This document shows positions 30,606 through 41,397 of a DNA stretch of 58,891 nucleotides, piece by piece. A program made the position numbers and the translations under genes. The stretch is from NCBI GenBank assembly GCA_001184395.1, contig LFLF01000007.1, positions 1-58,891 on the forward strand. The letters are read 5' to 3'. Every line of letters begins with the position of its first letter. The stretch's first letter is position 1. The notes beneath the pieces were generated by a model. The model ran no database searches. It was not told the origin of the DNA and saw nothing but the letters and a program-made list of their open reading frames with translations. This DNA is from Candidatus Paraburkholderia calva (GTDB lineage: Bacteria; Pseudomonadota; Gammaproteobacteria; Burkholderiales; Burkholderiaceae).

Positions 30606-32077
30606 CGTTTCTGAAAGTGCGCGTAGAAGAATCTGTCGTGGTCCGCGAAGGCTTCCGCGTCCCGGCTCGATGACGGGGCGGCGCGTGGCGCCTCACCCTC
30701 GCCGGAATATGCGGCATGTGTACCGTCCGGTGAACCTTGTACTGCACTCGCGCGCTCTCATTGGCAATGGCTTACACAGCTGACGGCAACAATTGCCCCG
30801 GCGTGTCCAATCGTACCGCATCTTCATGCAGGGTTCCAAACCATCGGGCCTGATCCTCTCCCTCCTCGGGGAAGATCGAGTAGGTCACGTAGAGCAGTTC
30901 CCCGCCTTTCGCGACGAGCGGCCACAGCGCAGTCAGGATGCGCCTCTGCTCTTCGACCAGCGCCGCGATATCCGAAGGACGCCGCAGCCAGCGCAGCGGA
31001 TACCGGATGACGCCGCACGATGCCCGACGCCGAGCACGGCACGTCCGCGAGGATGCGGTCGAACGGCTGACCGTCGAACCATGGCGCGGTATCGCCCGCG
31101 TCGCCGACCTTCACGTCGGCCTTCAGTTTCAGGCGCGTCAGGTTTTCGTCGATGCGCTTCGCCCGGTCCGCATCGCTTTCGAGCGCGATCAGATCGACGT
31201 TCGCCAGTTCAAGGTATGGCCGGTCTTGCCGCCGGGCGCGGCGCATGTATCGAGCACGCGCATGCCGTCGCGCGCGTCGAGCAGTTGCGCGCCCGCGTCC
31301 TGCACCGAGACGACACCATCGGCGAAGCCGGGAATGCGATCGACCGGTATCGGCGTCCTGGGACGCACCGCGTGCGGGCCAGCCGCGTCGGCTTCCATGC
31401 CATCGGCCTGCAGGCGCCGCAAGTAGTCGTCGACACTCGCATGACGCGCGTTGACGCGCAAGGGAAAGCGGCCCGTGCCCGTTACCCGCGTCGAGGATGT
31501 GTCGCCGCGCGTCGGGCTGACCACGCCTTACCCGTGCCGATCCACCATTGCGGATAATTCCAGCGCGCGACTTCGCTCCGGCTCGCCTCGGCGATCAGGG
31601 TATCGCGCTCGCGCAAGAAGTTGCGCAGCACGGCATTCACCAGCCCCTTCGCGAAAGAGCTTTCGCGGCGCGTGGCAATCGCGCTCACCGCCTGATCGAC
31701 CACCGTGAAAGGCGCATAGGCCGCGTTCGCGTCGTCGTCCGTCAGCAGCGCGCGCGCACACGAGCACATTCGACACATGCGGCGGCGGCGCCTTGCGCAC
31801 GAGCTACAGGAGCGCATCGGCGAGCGCGAGACGGCGCATCGCGCGAGACGCGATGTCCTGCACGGCGCTGCGCGCCGTCGATGCCGCATTCTTGTGCGAT
31901 GCCGCGACCGTCTACAATGTTGGCAGGCAACGCCGATCCCGCGCCCACGGCCTGCGCCGCGCCGTCGAGCGCGAACGCCAGCGAATCGGGCGCGAAATGC
32001 AGCGTGTTCAAGCGGGACGATGCACGCGCCGGTCGATTGGGCGCATCGGCACGCGCTCGGGAAGCCTTGTCTGTCAT
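30602..32077 (-). pseudogene. rsmB: Shattered 16S rRNA m5C967 methyltransferase
   Basis: Pieces of RsmB are spread over all three minus frames. The N-terminus is MTDKASRARAD. The NusB-like domain has VVDQAVSAIATRRESSFAKGLVNAVLRNFL. The methyltransferase pieces include RIPGFADGVVSVQDAGAQLL, VLDTCAAPGGKTGHTL (SAM site), ANVDLIALESDADRAKRIDENL and ILADVPCSASGIVRRHP (catalytic Cys region). The end FYAHFQKR is at the stop. At least five frameshifts or small deletions separate them. The methyl group at C967 of 16S rRNA is expected to be missing. Downstream genes remain intact. Confidence 0.93.
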
Positions 32078-32183
32078 GTGGAAATGAGAACGATCGAACG
32101 GCAGCAGCCCGCTTGCGTGAACGTCGATTGTAACTGGTGGACATTTCACGCCTTGACGCACAAGGAAGGAACCGTCATAAGAA

Positions 32184-32213
32184 AGGGCCGGCTCCGTTTA
32201 ACCGGAGCGGCCC
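32184..32213 (-). terminator. Rho-independent terminator of htpX
   Basis: The stem AGGGCCGGCTCCG / CGGAGCGGCCCT has a short loop and on the minus strand is followed by TTTCTTAT. It lies about 45 bases beyond the htpX stop and would separate htpX from the rsmB relic. Confidence 0.85.
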
Positions 32214-32256
32214 TCGGTCGACCGACAGATGCAGCGTCATCGCCTCATATGCGGCC

Positions 32257-33111
32257 TTAGATGCGGCCGGTGTGTGCCATCTCCATCAGCCGCGCGACGC
32301 GCTCTTCGGTGGCCGGGTGCGTCGAGAACAGATTGGCGATGCCGCCGCCCGACAGCGGATTCACGATCATCATCTGTGCCGTGGCCGGATGCGCCTCGGC
32401 GGTCGGGAACGGCGTTCCCGTCGCGTAGGCGTGGATCTTTTCGAGCGCGCTGGCGAGCGCCTGCGGATCGCCGGAAATCTGCGCGCCGCCGCGATCCGCC
32501 TCGAACTCGCGGGCGCGGGAAATCGCCATCTGGATCACCGCGCCCGCGATAGGCGCAAGGATTGCCACCAGAATGCTCGCGATCGGATTCGACGGACGGC
32601 CTTCATCGTCGCGTCCGCCGAAGAACATCGCAAAGTTCGCCAGCGCCGAGATCGCGCCCGCCATCGTCGCGGAGATGGTCGAGATCAGAATGTCGCGATG
32701 CTTCACGTGCGCCAGTTCGTGCGCCATCACGCCGCGCATTTCGCGCTCGGACAGCACGCGCAGAATGCCCGTGGTCACCGCGACCGCCGCGTGTTTCGGG
32801 TTGCGGCCCGTGGCGAACGCGTTCGGCGCATCCTCGTTGATCAGATAGACGCGCGGCATCGGCAACTCGGCGCGCTGCGCGAGTTCGCGCACCATGCGGT
32901 AGAACTGCGGCGCGCTGCTCTCGTCGACTTCCTGCGCGTTGTACATGCGCAGGACCATCTTGTCCGAGAACCAGTACGAAAAGAAATTCATGCCGAGCGC
33001 AATGCCAAGCGCGAGCAGCATGCCCTTCGACCCGCCTATCACCCCGCCGATCACGGCGAATAGGGCCGTGATCGCAGCCATCAGCATCGCGGTTTTGACC
33101 CAGTTGAACAT
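32257..33111 (-). CDS. htpX: Inner-membrane zinc metalloprotease HtpX
   Basis: HtpX degrades damaged membrane proteins together with FtsH. The 284-residue protein has two N-terminal membrane helices (about 7-45), the zinc site HELAH at 131-135 ([12 protein letters not shown]), two further hydrophobic segments, and the third ligand region [10 protein letters not shown]. It ends with [16 protein letters not shown] at 33111. Intact, while a second M48 protease at 40467-41397 has decayed. Confidence 0.96.
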   Translation of the reverse strand: MFNWVKTAMLMAAITALFAVIGGVIGGSKGMLLALGIALGMNFFSYWFSDKMVLRMYNAQEVDESSAPQFYRMVRELAQRAELPMPRVYLINEDAPNAFATGRNPKHAAVAVTTGILRVLSEREMRGVMAHELAHVKHRDILISTISATMAGAISALANFAMFFGGRDDEGRPSNPIASILVAILAPIAGAVIQMAISRAREFEADRGGAQISGDPQALASALEKIHAYATGTPFPTAEAHPATAQMMIVNPLSGGGIANLFSTHPATEERVARLMEMAHTGRI

Positions 33112-33238
33112 GTGCGGAAGTTCCTTTCCCAGATACGTTGCGCATGGTGCGCGGTTGTCACGGCCGACTTGTCCGAAACGACGATTGTAAGAAAAACGTT
33201 AGACGGGGCGTCCGGCAATAATTCAATCGGTCATGCAT

Positions 33239-33865
33239 TTATCGATGCGACGTCGCCAGCTTGATGCCCAAGCCCATGAAGCCCGAGCCGACACCGCGAT
33301 CCAGCCACTTCTTCACGCCTGGCTTGCCCGAGAAACGTTCGGTCACGCTGCCCGCGATCCACGCAACGAAGCTGTTCCACGCCGTGCTCATCGCGATGAA
33401 GGCCGCGCCGAGCATGAGGAACGCGAGCGTCTTGTGCTGGCTGTCGGCGGCGACGAATTGCGGGAAGAACGATACGAAGAAAAGCCACCACTTTGGGTTC
33501 AGAACATTGGTGACGAAACCCTGCGTGAACAACTGGCGCAGCGACTTGGGCACGCTCGGCACGTTGCGCGAATCGTCGGTGACGGCTTCGTGTTTTGCGA
33601 AGATCAGGCGCACGCCGAGATAGATTAGATAAATGGCGCCGGCGATCTTGACGACCGTGAATGCCGTCGACGATGCCGCGAGAATCGCCGTCAACCCGAA
33701 TGCGCAGGCGAGCGTATGCACGATGCATCCCGCGGAAATGCCCAGCGCCGACACAACGCCCGCGCCGCGCCCCTGCGCGACGCTGCGCTGCGGTATCGGG
33801 ACCGGGCGTGACGTTCAGAAGAAAGACGGCGAGCAGGAAGAAGGCAAAACCGGTAATGCTGAGCA
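33239..33865 (-). pseudogene. LysE/RhtB-family exporter, frameshifted
   Basis: The N-terminus MLSITGFAFFLLAVFLLNVTPGPDTA is clear. The frame then shifts at about 33780, with loss of the residues expected after TPGPDTA, and resumes in another frame as SVAQGRGAGVVSALGISAGC. It then runs cleanly through several membrane helices to GFMGLGIKLATSHR. The lesion is a single small out-of-frame deletion in the first conserved motif. The parent would export amino acids or similar metabolites. Confidence 0.88.
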
Positions 33866-33921
33866 TCGGAAACTCCAGAACCAAGCGCTATGTCTAGACG
33901 ACTTATTTTAGCGCCGAGGTC

Positions 33922-34905
33922 TTACCGCTGCGTGGCTTCCGGCAAGGTGAAGCGCTGTCCTTTGGCGAGCGTCGCGCCCGTGAGGAACTCGCGCACCGGC
34001 AGGCGTTTGCCGCCCGGCTTCTGCAATTGCGTGAGCTGCAGCGCGCCGCTTCCGCACGCGACGACGATGCCGTCGGCGGAGATTTCCGCGATCGTGCCCG
34101 GCTCGCCCGCGCCGCTCACGGGCTGCGCCGACCAGATTTTGATGACGACGCCGTCCAGCGTGCCGAACGCGCCCGGAAAGGGATCGAACGCGCGAACCTG
34201 ACGCGTAAGTTCTTCCGCCGGACGCCGCCAGTCGAGCGCGGCCTCATGCTTGGCGATCTTTTCGGCGTAGGTCGTGCCGTCGTCCGGTTGCGGCGTGGAG
34301 GGCAGCGCGCCGTCGCGCTCCAGATCGCGCAACGCGGCGACGATCATCTCCGCGCCCATCGCGGTGAGCCGATCGTGCAGCGCGGCGATGGTGTCGTCGG
34401 GACGGATCGGCGTGCGGCCTTCACGGATCATCGCGCCGGTGTCGAGACCGGCGTCCATCTGCATGAGCGTGATGCCGGATTCGGCGTCGCCCGCTTCGAT
34501 CGCGCGATGGATCGGCGCCGCGCCGCGCCAGCGCGGCAGCAACGAAGCGTGGATGTTGATCGCGCCGCGCGGCGGGATATCGAGCACTTCCTGCGGCAGG
34601 ATCAACCCGTATGCCGCAACCACCATCACATCGTGCGGCGTGGCGCGCAGCAGGTCGATGGCATCGGCCCCTTCCTGCGGATACTTGCCCGCACGCCGCA
34701 GCGAGGTCGGCTGCGCGACCGTCAGGCCGTGCTCGAGCCCGAAACGCTTGACCGGGCTCGCGGTCAGTTTCATGCCGCGCCCGGCGGGCCGGTCGGGCTG
34801 CGTCAGCACGAGCGGAACCGAAAACCCGGCCGCATGCATGGCCGCGAGCGCGGCGGCGGCGAATTCGGGCGTCCCGGCGAAGATGACACGCAACGATTGA
34901 GTCAT
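33922..34905 (-). CDS. fmt: Methionyl-tRNA formyltransferase
   Basis: Fmt formylates initiator Met-tRNA. The product is 327 residues from [20 protein letters not shown] (ATG at 34905). The folate-site signature is [21 protein letters not shown] with the catalytic Asn and His, followed by [14 protein letters not shown]. The C-terminal domain follows from about residue 210. It lies 35 bases after def on the same strand, the classic def-fmt pair. Intact. Confidence 0.96.
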   Translation of the reverse strand: MTQSLRVIFAGTPEFAAAALAAMHAAGFSVPLVLTQPDRPAGRGMKLTASPVKRFGLEHGLTVAQPTSLRRAGKYPQEGADAIDLLRATPHDVMVVAAYGLILPQEVLDIPPRGAINIHASLLPRWRGAAPIHRAIEAGDAESGITLMQMDAGLDTGAMIREGRTPIRPDDTIAALHDRLTAMGAEMIVAALRDLERDGALPSTPQPDDGTTYAEKIAKHEAALDWRRPAEELTRQVRAFDPFPGAFGTLDGVVIKIWSAQPVSGAGEPGTIAEISADGIVVACGSGALQLTQLQKPGGKRLPVREFLTGATLAKGQRFTLPEATQR

Positions 34906-34940
34906 GCAGATACCTTCGGGCCGGCCGGTCGAAACACGGC

Positions 34941-35444
34941 TCACAGCGCCTTTTCGAACTTTTTCATCTTGCCGCGAATGCAGGTCTGCTTGAGCGTCGA
35001 CAGGTATTCGACGAACACCTTGCCCAGCAGATGATCCATTTCGTGCTGGATGCACACCGCGAGCAGGCCGTCGCAATTCAGTTCGAAGGTTTCGCCCTTT
35101 TCGTTGAGCGCACGCACGCGCACCTTGTCCGGACGCTCTACGACGTCGTAAATGCCGGGCACCGACAGACAGCCTTCTTCCCACTCCTTGTTCTCATCGC
35201 TCGACCAGACGATCTCCGGATTGATGAAGACCATCAACGCGTCGTGCGCGGCGGAAACGTCGATCACGATCACGCGCTCGTGCACGTCCACTTGCGTCGC
35301 CGCGAGGCCAACGCCCGGCGCGGCGTACATCGTCTCGGCCATGTTGGCGGCGACTTTGCGGATGCGGTCGTCCACCACGGCGACGGGCTTGGCTACCTTG
35401 TGGAGCCGCTTGTCGGGGTAGTTGAGGATTTTGAGCAGAGCCAT
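34941..35444 (-). CDS. def: Peptide deformylase
   Basis: Def removes the formyl group from nascent proteins. The 167-residue product starts at [18 protein letters not shown]. All three family motifs are present: [16 protein letters not shown] with the metal Cys, and QHEMDHLLG with HExxH. It forms an operon with fmt and is divergent from the dprA relic. Intact. Confidence 0.97.
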   Translation of the reverse strand: MALLKILNYPDKRLHKVAKPVAVVDDRIRKVAANMAETMYAAPGVGLAATQVDVHERVIVIDVSAAHDALMVFINPEIVWSSDENKEWEEGCLSVPGIYDVVERPDKVRVRALNEKGETFELNCDGLLAVCIQHEMDHLLGKVFVEYLSTLKQTCIRGKMKKFEKAL

Positions 35445-35670
35445 GATTCGGAGTGTCCACGCGCGCCGCGACGCGGGTAAATCGGCCATTCGGCCAGGTT
35501 GCGGGTAGTTGGCGGCATGCCGAAGATATGCGGGTAAATCCAGACGATTCAACGCCGCGGACATGCGGCCAGAAGGTGTGGCCAGACGGCATCGCGACGG
35601 GCGGCGAATGGGGTCGGGCGACGCTTCTGATTGTTCATTACTTTTTCTGTACAGGGGCAAAAATCTTAAC

Positions 35671-36873
35671 ATAACGATCGCCCTTCTGCCGACCGATCCC
35701 ATCGTGCAAGCCGCGTGCGCCATACCGTCCGGCGATGCCGACGACCTTCGCGCGTGGTTGCGCCTCGTGCATACGAGCGGCCTGCGTCCGCACGCGCTAC
35801 GCCAGTTGTTGACCGAATTCGGCGGCCCGCTTGACATGCTCGCCGAGAGCTACGCGGAACTCGCGCGTGTGGTAGGCGCGACCGCGGCCCGGGCCGTGCT
35901 TACGCCGCCCGCCGAAATCGAGCACGTGCCCTTCGATGACTATATTGAGAACGTCCGCGCGTGGGCCTGCGCGCCGGAAAATCATGTGTTGACGCTCGCC
36001 GATAGTGCGTATCTCGCCGCGCTACTGACGATGCCCGACCCGCCGCCGCTGCTCTACGTCAAAGGCCGGCTGGAGCTGCTGCAAACGCGCACGGTCGCGG
36101 TCGTGGGCAGCCGGCACGCGACGCAGCAAGGCTTCGAAGACGCGCGGCGCTTCGCCCGCGCGTTCTCAGACGCGGGGTTCGCGGTGAGCATCGATTCGGC
36201 CGCGCATCGGGGCGCTGCTCGGTAGCACGGGCACCGTCGCAGTGGTCGGCACGGGAGGATATCGTGTATCCGTCCGTGAATCGCGATCTGGCGCATGAAA
36301 TCGCGCGCGACGGGGTGATCGTATCCGAATGGCCGCTGCGCACGCCGCCGCGCTCGGCCAACTTCCCGCAGCGCAACCGGTTGATCGCAGGCCTCTCTCT
36401 GGCGGCGTACTGATCGTCGAAGCCACAATGCGCTCGGGTTCGCTAATCACCGCGCGGCTCGCCAACGAAATGGGGCGCGATGTCTTCGCGATCCCGGCTC
36501 GATCCACGCGCCGCTCTCACGCGGCTGTCACCGCATGCTCAAGCAGGGCGCGAAGCTCGTCGAAACGCCGGACGACGTGCTCGAGGAATTCGGGTTGGTC
36601 CGAGCCCGCCCCGTGTCGAAACGCGCCGCGTCGGCGCCGATCGTGCCGCCGAGCTCAGCGTGGGCGTCCGCGCACCTGCCGGACATCCCGGCCGACGCCG
36701 ATGCCGCACGCGTGCTCACGGCGCTGGGCCACGCGCCTGCGACGCTTGAAATCCTCGCGGCGCGTACCGAAATGGATGGCGCCGGACTGCAGGGCGCGCC
36801 GCCGCGATTGGAACTGGCCGGACGGCTCGTCGTGCTGCCGGGCGGCCGGTACGCGGCGCTCGAACGCTCGTAA
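35671..36873 (+). pseudogene. dprA: Broken DNA-processing protein DprA
   Basis: DprA loads RecA onto incoming single-stranded DNA in natural transformation. The first part reads [21 protein letters not shown] and [14 protein letters not shown]. After HRGAA at about 36222 the reading jumps frames for [67 protein letters not shown] and HRMLKQGAKLVETPDDVLEE. It then keeps one frame through the winged-helix tail. At least four shifts are visible. The first in-frame codon of the family region is ATA, so the start codon also seems lost. Confidence 0.9.
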
Positions 36874-36947
36874 GCTCGCTCCGTGCTACATTCGCAAAAA
36901 ATGCGCCGTCGCGCGCCGCCCCACGAGAAGGATTTGCAAAAACCGCC

Positions 36948-37325
36948 ATGCCCGCGCTGAACCTCGACACCGACGCCGAAGAAATTGCCGAGCACCTCGC
37001 CGCGCCCGGCACGCTGTTCGTCGCGTGCCTGTGCGCCGACTGGTGCGGCACCTGCCGAGAGTACCGCGAGGGCTTCGACCGCCTGGCGGACGCGCATCCG
37101 GATATTTGCTTCGCCTGGGTCGATATCGAGAATCACGCCGATACGCTTGACGACCTCGACGTCGAGAATTTCCCGACCATCCTGATCGAAGACTCGGTTG
37201 CGACCCGTTTTTTCGGTACGGTATTGCCGCAGGTATCGATCGTCGAGCGCATGCTCACCGATCTGACCGCCTTGCCCAATATCACGGGCGGGCCGAAACT
37301 GCGCCCGGCGCTTGCTACGGCGTAA
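36948..37325 (+). CDS. Thioredoxin-like protein
   Basis: The 125-residue protein has a single thioredoxin fold with the active site WCGTC at residues 32-36 (LCADWCGTCREYREGF) and the cis-proline NFPTILI later. There is no signal peptide, so it is cytoplasmic. The Thr within CGTC differs from the CGPC of classical thioredoxin. ATG at 36948 with AGAAGGA upstream. It follows the dprA relic and precedes xth. Intact; a role in dithiol-disulfide exchange is likely but the partner is unknown. Confidence 0.85.
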   Translation: MPALNLDTDAEEIAEHLAAPGTLFVACLCADWCGTCREYREGFDRLADAHPDICFAWVDIENHADTLDDLDVENFPTILIEDSVATRFFGTVLPQVSIVERMLTDLTALPNITGGPKLRPALATA

Positions 37326-37622
37326 GCGGGTGCGCGGGAAATGCGCGCATTGCGCCAACGACCATACTAGAAAAGCCTACGCTTCAACCCATTAGCTCGA
37401 ACGCAATAACGCCACGATATCGGCGTCTCCTATAATGACCTCGACGCCAAGAAACGAGAAAATGGTGCGTCGAGCATAGAAGGGAGACCGCATGCATCGG
37501 AGAAGAGGAAAGAGAAAGCAGACCTTCGCCCTGGCGATCCCCATTAGCGGCAACGCTATTGCTGACGTTCAGCCCCCTATCAAGCGCGCAAGACGAAAAC
37601 AACATAGACGCAATGCAAGCAT
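37326..37622. other. Gap before xth, no gene supported
   Basis: A 47-codon plus-strand frame from the ATG at 37491 (MHRRRGKRKQ) has no recognised family. In another frame a signal-peptide-like run (SPLAATLLLTFSPLSSAQD) is visible near 37535-37592. This could be the relic of a small exported protein, but I cannot confirm it. Confidence 0.4.
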
Positions 37623-38396
37623 ATGTTTCGCGTGATTACCGCCAACCTGAACGGCATTCGTTCGGCCGCCAAGAAGGGCTTCTTCGACTGGTTCGGCGAA
37701 CAGAAGTCGGACGTCGTGTGCGTGCAGGAGATCAAGTGCTCGCAGGACGATCTCACGCCGGAATTTCTCGCGCCGCACGGCTTTCAGGGCTACTTCCGGC
37801 ACGCGGTGAAGAAGGGCTACAGCGGTGCGGGACTCTATACGCGTCACGAGCCAGATGACGTGATCATCGGCTTCGGCAGCGATGAGTTCGACCCGGAAGG
37901 GCGCTACGTGGAAGCACGCTTCGGCAAGCTATCGGTGGTGTCGGTGTATGTGCCCTCGGGCTCGAGCGGTGACGAGCGTCAGCAGGCCAAATATCGCTTC
38001 ATGGACGAGTTCATGCCGCATCTGGCTGAGCTCTCACGCGAGCGCGAGGTGATTCTGTGCGGCGACGTGAACATCGTGCACAAGGAAATCGACATCAAGA
38101 ACTGGAAGAGCAACCAGAAGAATTCGGGTTGCCTGCCGGAAGAGCGCGAATGGCTCACCAAACTGTTCGACGAAGTCGGCTACGTCGACGTGTTCCGCAC
38201 CATCGACCAGCAGGCGGAGCAGTACACGTGGTGGAGCAATCGCGGTCAGGCGTATGCGAAGAACGTCGGGTGGCGGATCGATTATCAGATCGCGACGAAG
38301 GAGATTGCCGCGACCGCGAAGAAGACCTCGATCTTCAAAGATATCAAGTTCAGCGACCACGCGCCGCTGACGATCGATTACGATTGGAAGATCTAA
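37623..38396 (+). CDS. xth: Exodeoxyribonuclease III / AP endonuclease
   Basis: ExoIII incises abasic sites and trims 3' blocks in base-excision repair. The 257-residue protein has the EEP fold with N10 (TANLNGIRS), E36 (VCVQEIKC), GDVNIVHKEID, WWSNRGQAY and the catalytic SDHAPL near the end. ATG at 37623. It is the last intact gene before a 4-kb block of pseudogenes. Confidence 0.96.
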   Translation: MFRVITANLNGIRSAAKKGFFDWFGEQKSDVVCVQEIKCSQDDLTPEFLAPHGFQGYFRHAVKKGYSGAGLYTRHEPDDVIIGFGSDEFDPEGRYVEARFGKLSVVSVYVPSGSSGDERQQAKYRFMDEFMPHLAELSREREVILCGDVNIVHKEIDIKNWKSNQKNSGCLPEEREWLTKLFDEVGYVDVFRTIDQQAEQYTWWSNRGQAYAKNVGWRIDYQIATKEIAATAKKTSIFKDIKFSDHAPLTIDYDWKI

Positions 38397-38578
38397 GAGT
38401 TCTATTACGATGCCGCTTCGCGAATAGTGCCGAAGCGGTGTCTGTCAGGAGGAAGTATTGGCAGCGTTTGCAGCTCTTTGGCAGTCAACTGCCTCGGTAT
38501 TCGGGTATCAACGACACACTGCGCGCCGCGCGTATGCTGACGTAGAACCCGTAGTCAAACATCAAAGCGACATATCTC

Positions 38579-39650
38579 TCACCTGCTCGATGAGGGGTGA
38601 TTCCGCCGTGCAACACGTGAACAAAACGGAGGGCAATCAATCAGTCGTTGGACTGCGGCATAGATGTGGTTGCCACTATCGATTTTGACTAAGAAGGCGT
38701 TCTTTTTATTCTCGATGCAGAAGTGTTTAACGGACTCAAGCTGCGTCGCGAAGCTGCTTTCGCTTGGATCACCGGCATCTTTGCGGACGTCTTTGAGCTT
38801 TTCGACGATCGCCTCTGACGCCGCAACATTCAGGCTCGTGACGGACACATTTTTTTGACCTTTGAGCAAAGACTTGGAGATCGATTTTGAGAAAAGACTA
38901 AGGGCATCTCTCGGAACTGCTGCAGACAGCACTAGTCTGTCAATGTAGGCATCGTTAGCCAAATATCCAATGCTTGGCAACCCGCAGCAGACAGCATGCT
39001 GATCGAGGATGCTTTTGATGTGCGCTTTTGACTGGTCAGGACTGGTCAAGTTGTAATCCAGCATGAGCGTTTGAATTCGTGAGGCGGTTCCAACCCCTCT
39101 TCATATCTCCATCCCAGATGGTTGGTCAACTGCTTGATCCCAGACACCTTCAAATAGGCTTGTTGTCTCGGGTCAACGAGTAGATGAACGACAACAACTC
39201 CGGTTGAAGCGAAGCGTCAACCACATGAATGTCATCGAGAAAGATAGTGAAACTTTCTGACGTTGAGACTGATCCCAAAGCCCGACGCAAACGCGGCGTC
39301 ATCCTGGCGAGCTTGCTAGCAACAGCGGCGTCGTTTTCGGACTCGCCAAGCGTCAAAAGCTCTTCGGCCAAGACCGCGAGATCGGTCGGTGACGACGAAT
39401 AGGTCTGCATTGCCACCCAGCAGAATGGGCGGTCAAGCATCTTTAGCTGATGCATCGCAAACGCGAGAAGACTGGATTTACCGGAGCCTCGTCGTCCATA
39501 CACGATGTGATTTGTTGGGACAACAATCTCTGCCTCGAGATTTGTCACGGAGGGCGTGTATCGGGCGAGAAAATCGGTCCCGAAAGTATTTCGATCTACA
39601 GTCAAGCTCGCGGACAACTTACGCAGAAGCGTACTCTCGGGCGTGGTCAA
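38579..39650 (-). pseudogene. P-loop ATPase of an accessory operon, frameshifted
   Basis: From TTG at 39650 the frame gives HIVYGRRGSGKSSLLAFAM (Walker A) and FTIFLDDIHVVDASL (Walker B), a STAND/AAA-type ATPase core. It stops early at 39150. The sensible reading continues in a second frame (YLKVSGIKQLTNHLGWRYEEG) and a third from about 39070 to 38600 (DYNLTSPDQSKAHIKSILDQ and LESVKHFCIENKKNAFLVK). Rejoined, the parent is about 345 residues or longer. Base composition is visibly less GC-rich than the neighbours, which suggests transfer. No known family name can be assigned; a defence-type ATPase is one possibility. Confidence 0.7.
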
Positions 39651-39907
39651 AATATTATCAGGCTTCTTCGGACGAGCACTGATAATGATTCTGTTCTTGT
39701 CTTGAATTCATTGTCTTCCGACAGTCGCTCGTTGACGTCGTCCAGTAACTGGAAGAACCTCGGATGAGGTTTTGCGAATTCGAACACGAGAAAGGCGCCA
39801 TCGGGGCGATTCTTGATGTGTAAAGACGGTCGAGTGCCAGCCAATACAATGCTTCAGAGAACGCGTGGATGACGATTGCCAAGTCGTCTTTTTTGCAGGC
39901 TATTCAT
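39647..39907 (-). pseudogene. Small unknown protein between HEPN and ATPase genes, frameshifted
   Basis: The start ATG at 39907 overlaps the HEPN gene stop (ATGA). The text MNSLQ shifts after a few codons to KDDLAIVIHAFSEALYWLALDRLY and shifts again to NRPDGAFLVFEFAKPHPRFFQLLDDV. It ends at the TGA at 39647, which overlaps the ATPase start. The parent would be about 85 residues, soluble, with no motif I recognise. Overlaps on both sides show a tightly coupled three-gene operon. Confidence 0.6.
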
Positions 39908-40420
39908 AAGTTGATGCCATCGTCCGTCAAGAATTTTTTTGCGTCGGTTATAAGATAAGATCGGATACGACCTTCTCGGCCTCTAAGACACTGAGTAGCA
40001 GGTCGCGCTCCTCCGCGAGATAGCTGTATAATCTGCCAAATTTCGATCGTCGCGAAAATTCTTGAGTTTGACCTTATACAGAGCATGCTTGACAAGCGTT
40101 TCTGGTAGGAGATCGACTTTCTGGTGATCGGTCGAGTCAGTCGTGTAGGAGCCGTCATGCTTTAATGAAACGGCTCTCTTGACGTTGTAGGCGGCATAAT
40201 ACAGTCTGGATATCTTTTGCCGCCACTCACCGGCCTTAATCGATTTGGCGAAAGCGAAATGACTTTCACCCAAGCGATAAAGTCCTATCACATTCGAGTT
40301 GATCTCGTTACGAATCTTTTCCAGCTCTGGCTTGTCAAGTATGCCTGCAAGATTTTTTATCATGCGTAGCGGATTTGACGACGTATTGAAAAGATATGGT
40401 TCTTTGATGCCCTTGTGCAC
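39904..40420 (-). pseudogene. HEPN-like (UPF0332-type) protein, frameshifted at the end
   Basis: A GTG at 40420 has GGGAG about eight to ten bases upstream. The first 135 residues are clean: KISRLYYAAYNVKRAVSL is the second helix typical of UPF0332-like HEPN proteins, and LKNFRDDRNLADYTA is the R..ADY helix. After ADYTAIS the helix continues in another frame (ERDLLLSVLEAEKVVSDLI), then a third (TDAKKFLTDDGINL) that reaches the overlap with the next gene. HEPN proteins are often RNases or nucleotidyltransferase partners in conflict systems. No MNT partner is visible here. Confidence 0.65.
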
Positions 40421-40466
40421 CTTATTGCTCCCTCGGCGTTAGTTTTTATCGTTAAGCCAGCAACGG

Positions 40467-41397
40467 CTACTTCCCAGAACCCTTCTTGAACCGCCACATC
40501 CCTCCATAATTCGGCAACTGGTCGATCGTCTTGCCGATCGCCTTCGCGTACAGCGGCATCATGTCGGGCATGCGCTTCACCAGGTCCTGCGGCGATCTGG
40601 CCCATACGGATGCATCCAGATGAAGCCGTTGTCCGAGCGATGTGTGTTGTTGTCGATCTTGTTCCACAAGGTGACGGCCGCGCGTGGATCGTAGCCTGCG
40701 CGTGAGGCGATCTCGCTGTCGATCACGTCGGCTTCGGTTTCATCGGCGGGGGAATAGCGCATCGCGAGCAGTTGATCGCCGATGCCGAGCGGCTCCTGTC
40801 CCACATCCGCGAAACCGAATAGTTGGCGGCATGGTGCTCGCCGTGAGCTGCGCCGCCTGCTGCTTGCCGAGCCGCTCGCGCGCATGTTTGCGCAGCGCGT
40901 GCGCGATCTCGTGGCCGATCATCATGCCGATCTCGTTGTCATTGAGATGCAGTTTCTCGATGAGCCCGCTATAGATCACGATCTTCCCGCCCGGCAGACA
41001 GTACAATGCGGATTTCGGGCGACTTGATGACGCTGACTTCCCACTTCCAGTTCTTTGCGCGGTCGTTCCACTTGAGCGCGAACGGAATTTCGTGATTCAC
41101 GATAGCGCGCACACGCTTGACGAATTCGTTGTCGTCGGGAAGCAGGCGTTTGGTCTTCTCCGCTTCGTGGACGATCTGCGCGTATTCTTCGGCGGACTGC
41201 GCTTCGAGCGTGGCAGGCGGAATCAGGTTGTGGAACAGCGCCGCATTGCCGAAGCGGATCTGATTGTTCGGCGCGATGTAGGGCGGCGGGGCTTTCTGCT
41301 TGTCCTGAACGAGGGCGGATACGGGCGCGAATGACATCATGGCCAGCGCGCAAGCTAGTGCGCGAGCCCAGGCGCGGTGCGTGAAGGACGCCGTCAC
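40467..41397 (-). pseudogene. M48 metallopeptidase, multiply frameshifted
   Basis: The product would be an exported or periplasmic zinc protease of the YcaL/LoiP kind. Clean pieces are an N-terminal signal (ACALAMMSFAPVSALVQ), IVNHEIPFALKWNDRAKNWKW, then (new frame) GGKIVIYSGLIEKLHLNDNE and the zinc site MMIGHEIAHALRKHARE. Another frame gives LGIGDQLLAMRYSPADETEADVIDS, and a last piece KRMPDMMPLYAKAIGKT. At least four frameshifts lie between them. The GTG at 41397 overlaps the upstream stop. Confidence 0.9.

Noticed and set aside
37491-37637. A short basic frame (MHRRRGKRKQ start) before xth
   Set aside because: It is too short and lacks similarity. A signal-like run in another frame hints at a relic, but not enough to call.
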